Shown here: positions 17,389-17,820 of the stretch, piece after piece
Numbering within the stretch: the stretch's first letter is position 1
How the letters are laid out: every line of letters starts with the position of its first letter
Made by a program: the position numbers and the translations under genes
The notes under the pieces: generated by a model
What the model was told of the DNA's origin: nothing
The model's input: only the letters and a program-made list of their open reading frames with translations
The model's database searches: none
Assembly: GCA_020425885.1 (NCBI GenBank)
Contig: JAGQRA010000235.1
Span: forward strand, 1 to 17,820
DNA: 17,820 nucleotides
Origin: Planctomycetota bacterium
Lineage (GTDB): Bacteria > Planctomycetota > UBA1135 > UBA2386
Direction of reading: 5' to 3'

Positions 17389-17400
17389 CCGTGATCACGG
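17389..17400. repeat. 12-bp perfect palindrome CCGTGATCACGG
   Basis: It lies between mutS and the acetyltransferase gene, 43 bp before the latter's ATG. Without a loop or U-run it is not a terminator; it could be a small operator or chance. Confidence 0.4.
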
Positions 17401-17442
17401 CAGCAGGCGCAGGGGCGGTGCAGCCGATAGAGTCAGGGCGCG

Positions 17443-17820
17443 ATGAGTGAACCGATCACGATCCGTCCCTACCAGCCCGGCGACGAAGAGGCGTTGCTCG
17501 CGGGCCACAACGCGACGTTCGAGCCCGAGCGTTCCCTCGCCCATTGGCACTGGAAGTTCCGCGACAATCCGACCGGCCAGATCCACATCATGGTCGCCGC
17601 CCACGAGCGGGATGGCATCGTCGGCGCCTACGTGACGCTGCCGGCGCGCGTCCGCATCGACGGTGCGGACAAGCTCTGCGGCCAGTGCGTCGACCTGTTC
17701 GTCCTGCCGGCACACCGGCGCGCCGGCAAGCGCCCGGGCCTGTTCGTCAACCTGGCCCACGCCCACTACGAGCTGTGGGGCGGCAAGGAGCCGCATCAGA
17801 ACGCCTTCCACCACGGCTGG
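17443..17820 (+). CDS. GNAT-family N-acetyltransferase, N-terminal part (3' end outside window)
   Basis: 126 residues are visible from ATG 17443, and the frame is still open at the window edge. The opening ITIRPYQPGDEEALLAGHN is a typical GNAT first strand and helix. HWHWKFRDNPTG is the 'W.WKF..NP.G' signature seen in the Acetyltransf_9-like branch (PF13527). IVGAYVTLPARVRIDG then supplies the central strands. VDLFVLPAHRRAGKRPGLF corresponds to the acetyl-CoA loop region, where the usual pattern is R/Q..G.G/A. The loop here is slightly unusual, with Gly-Lys-Arg-Pro-Gly instead of a compact RGxGxG/A. Such enzymes move an acetyl or similar acyl group from CoA to an amine; the substrate cannot be told. 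The gene starts 83 bp after mutS on the same strand, so co-transcription is possible but not shown. Confidence 0.85.
   Translation, partial: MSEPITIRPYQPGDEEALLAGHNATFEPERSLAHWHWKFRDNPTGQIHIMVAAHERDGIVGAYVTLPARVRIDGADKLCGQCVDLFVLPAHRRAGKRPGLFVNLAHAHYELWGGKEPHQNAFHHGW

Overview
The window comes from a G+C-rich bacterial chromosome. The gene content looks like a planctomycete or a relative: a very large anchored protein built of carboxypeptidase-regulatory-like repeats, a tandem pair of secreted propeller-like proteins with a shared C-terminal region, an FHA-GAF-(sigma54 AAA+)-Fis regulator, and genes joined by ATGA/GTGA overlaps. This assignment is inferred from style. The complete MutS (14762-17359) is the best marker for placing it. 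I saw no rRNA, tRNA, CRISPR array, insertion sequence or phage gene.

Layout. (1) 1-3638: the C-terminal part of a multi-pass GT-C-like glycosyltransferase, then a compact set of a DUF3261-type lipoprotein, a complete beta-ketoacyl synthase and a short partner that lacks the catalytic Cys (chain-length-factor-like, PF13723 type). This trio resembles the core of aryl-polyene or other type II fatty-acid/polyketide-like loci. (2) 3685-6551: a well-formed cobalamin riboswitch followed by two paralogous secreted proteins of 441 and 436 aa that look like beta-propellers. No known B12 gene is next to it, so this is the most likely new system here: a B12-repressed, secreted, propeller-type protein pair. 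It recalls, by analogy only, the BtuG propellers that capture B12 in Bacteroides. (3) 6679-10602: a 1037-aa membrane-anchored protein with about eight beta-sandwich repeats. Gly/Arg-rich inserts sit in the same loop of six repeats, and the tail is also Gly/Arg-rich. A small anchored protein follows that apparently uses a non-ATG/GTG/TTG start. (4) 10556-11425 (minus): a membrane-anchored DUF1444-like protein whose 3' end overlaps its convergent neighbour by 47 bp. A candidate promoter carrying an inverted repeat lies upstream. (5) 11729-17359: an FHA-GAF regulator with an apparently dead sigma54-type AAA+ domain and a Fis helix-turn-helix, then a class V cysteine desulfurase overlapping mutS. 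(6) 17443 to the end: the start of a GNAT acetyltransferase.

The regions read as neighbouring small operons rather than one pathway. The functional links supported by layout are DUF3261-KS-CLF, riboswitch-propeller-propeller, repeat protein-anchored protein, and cysteine desulfurase-mutS.
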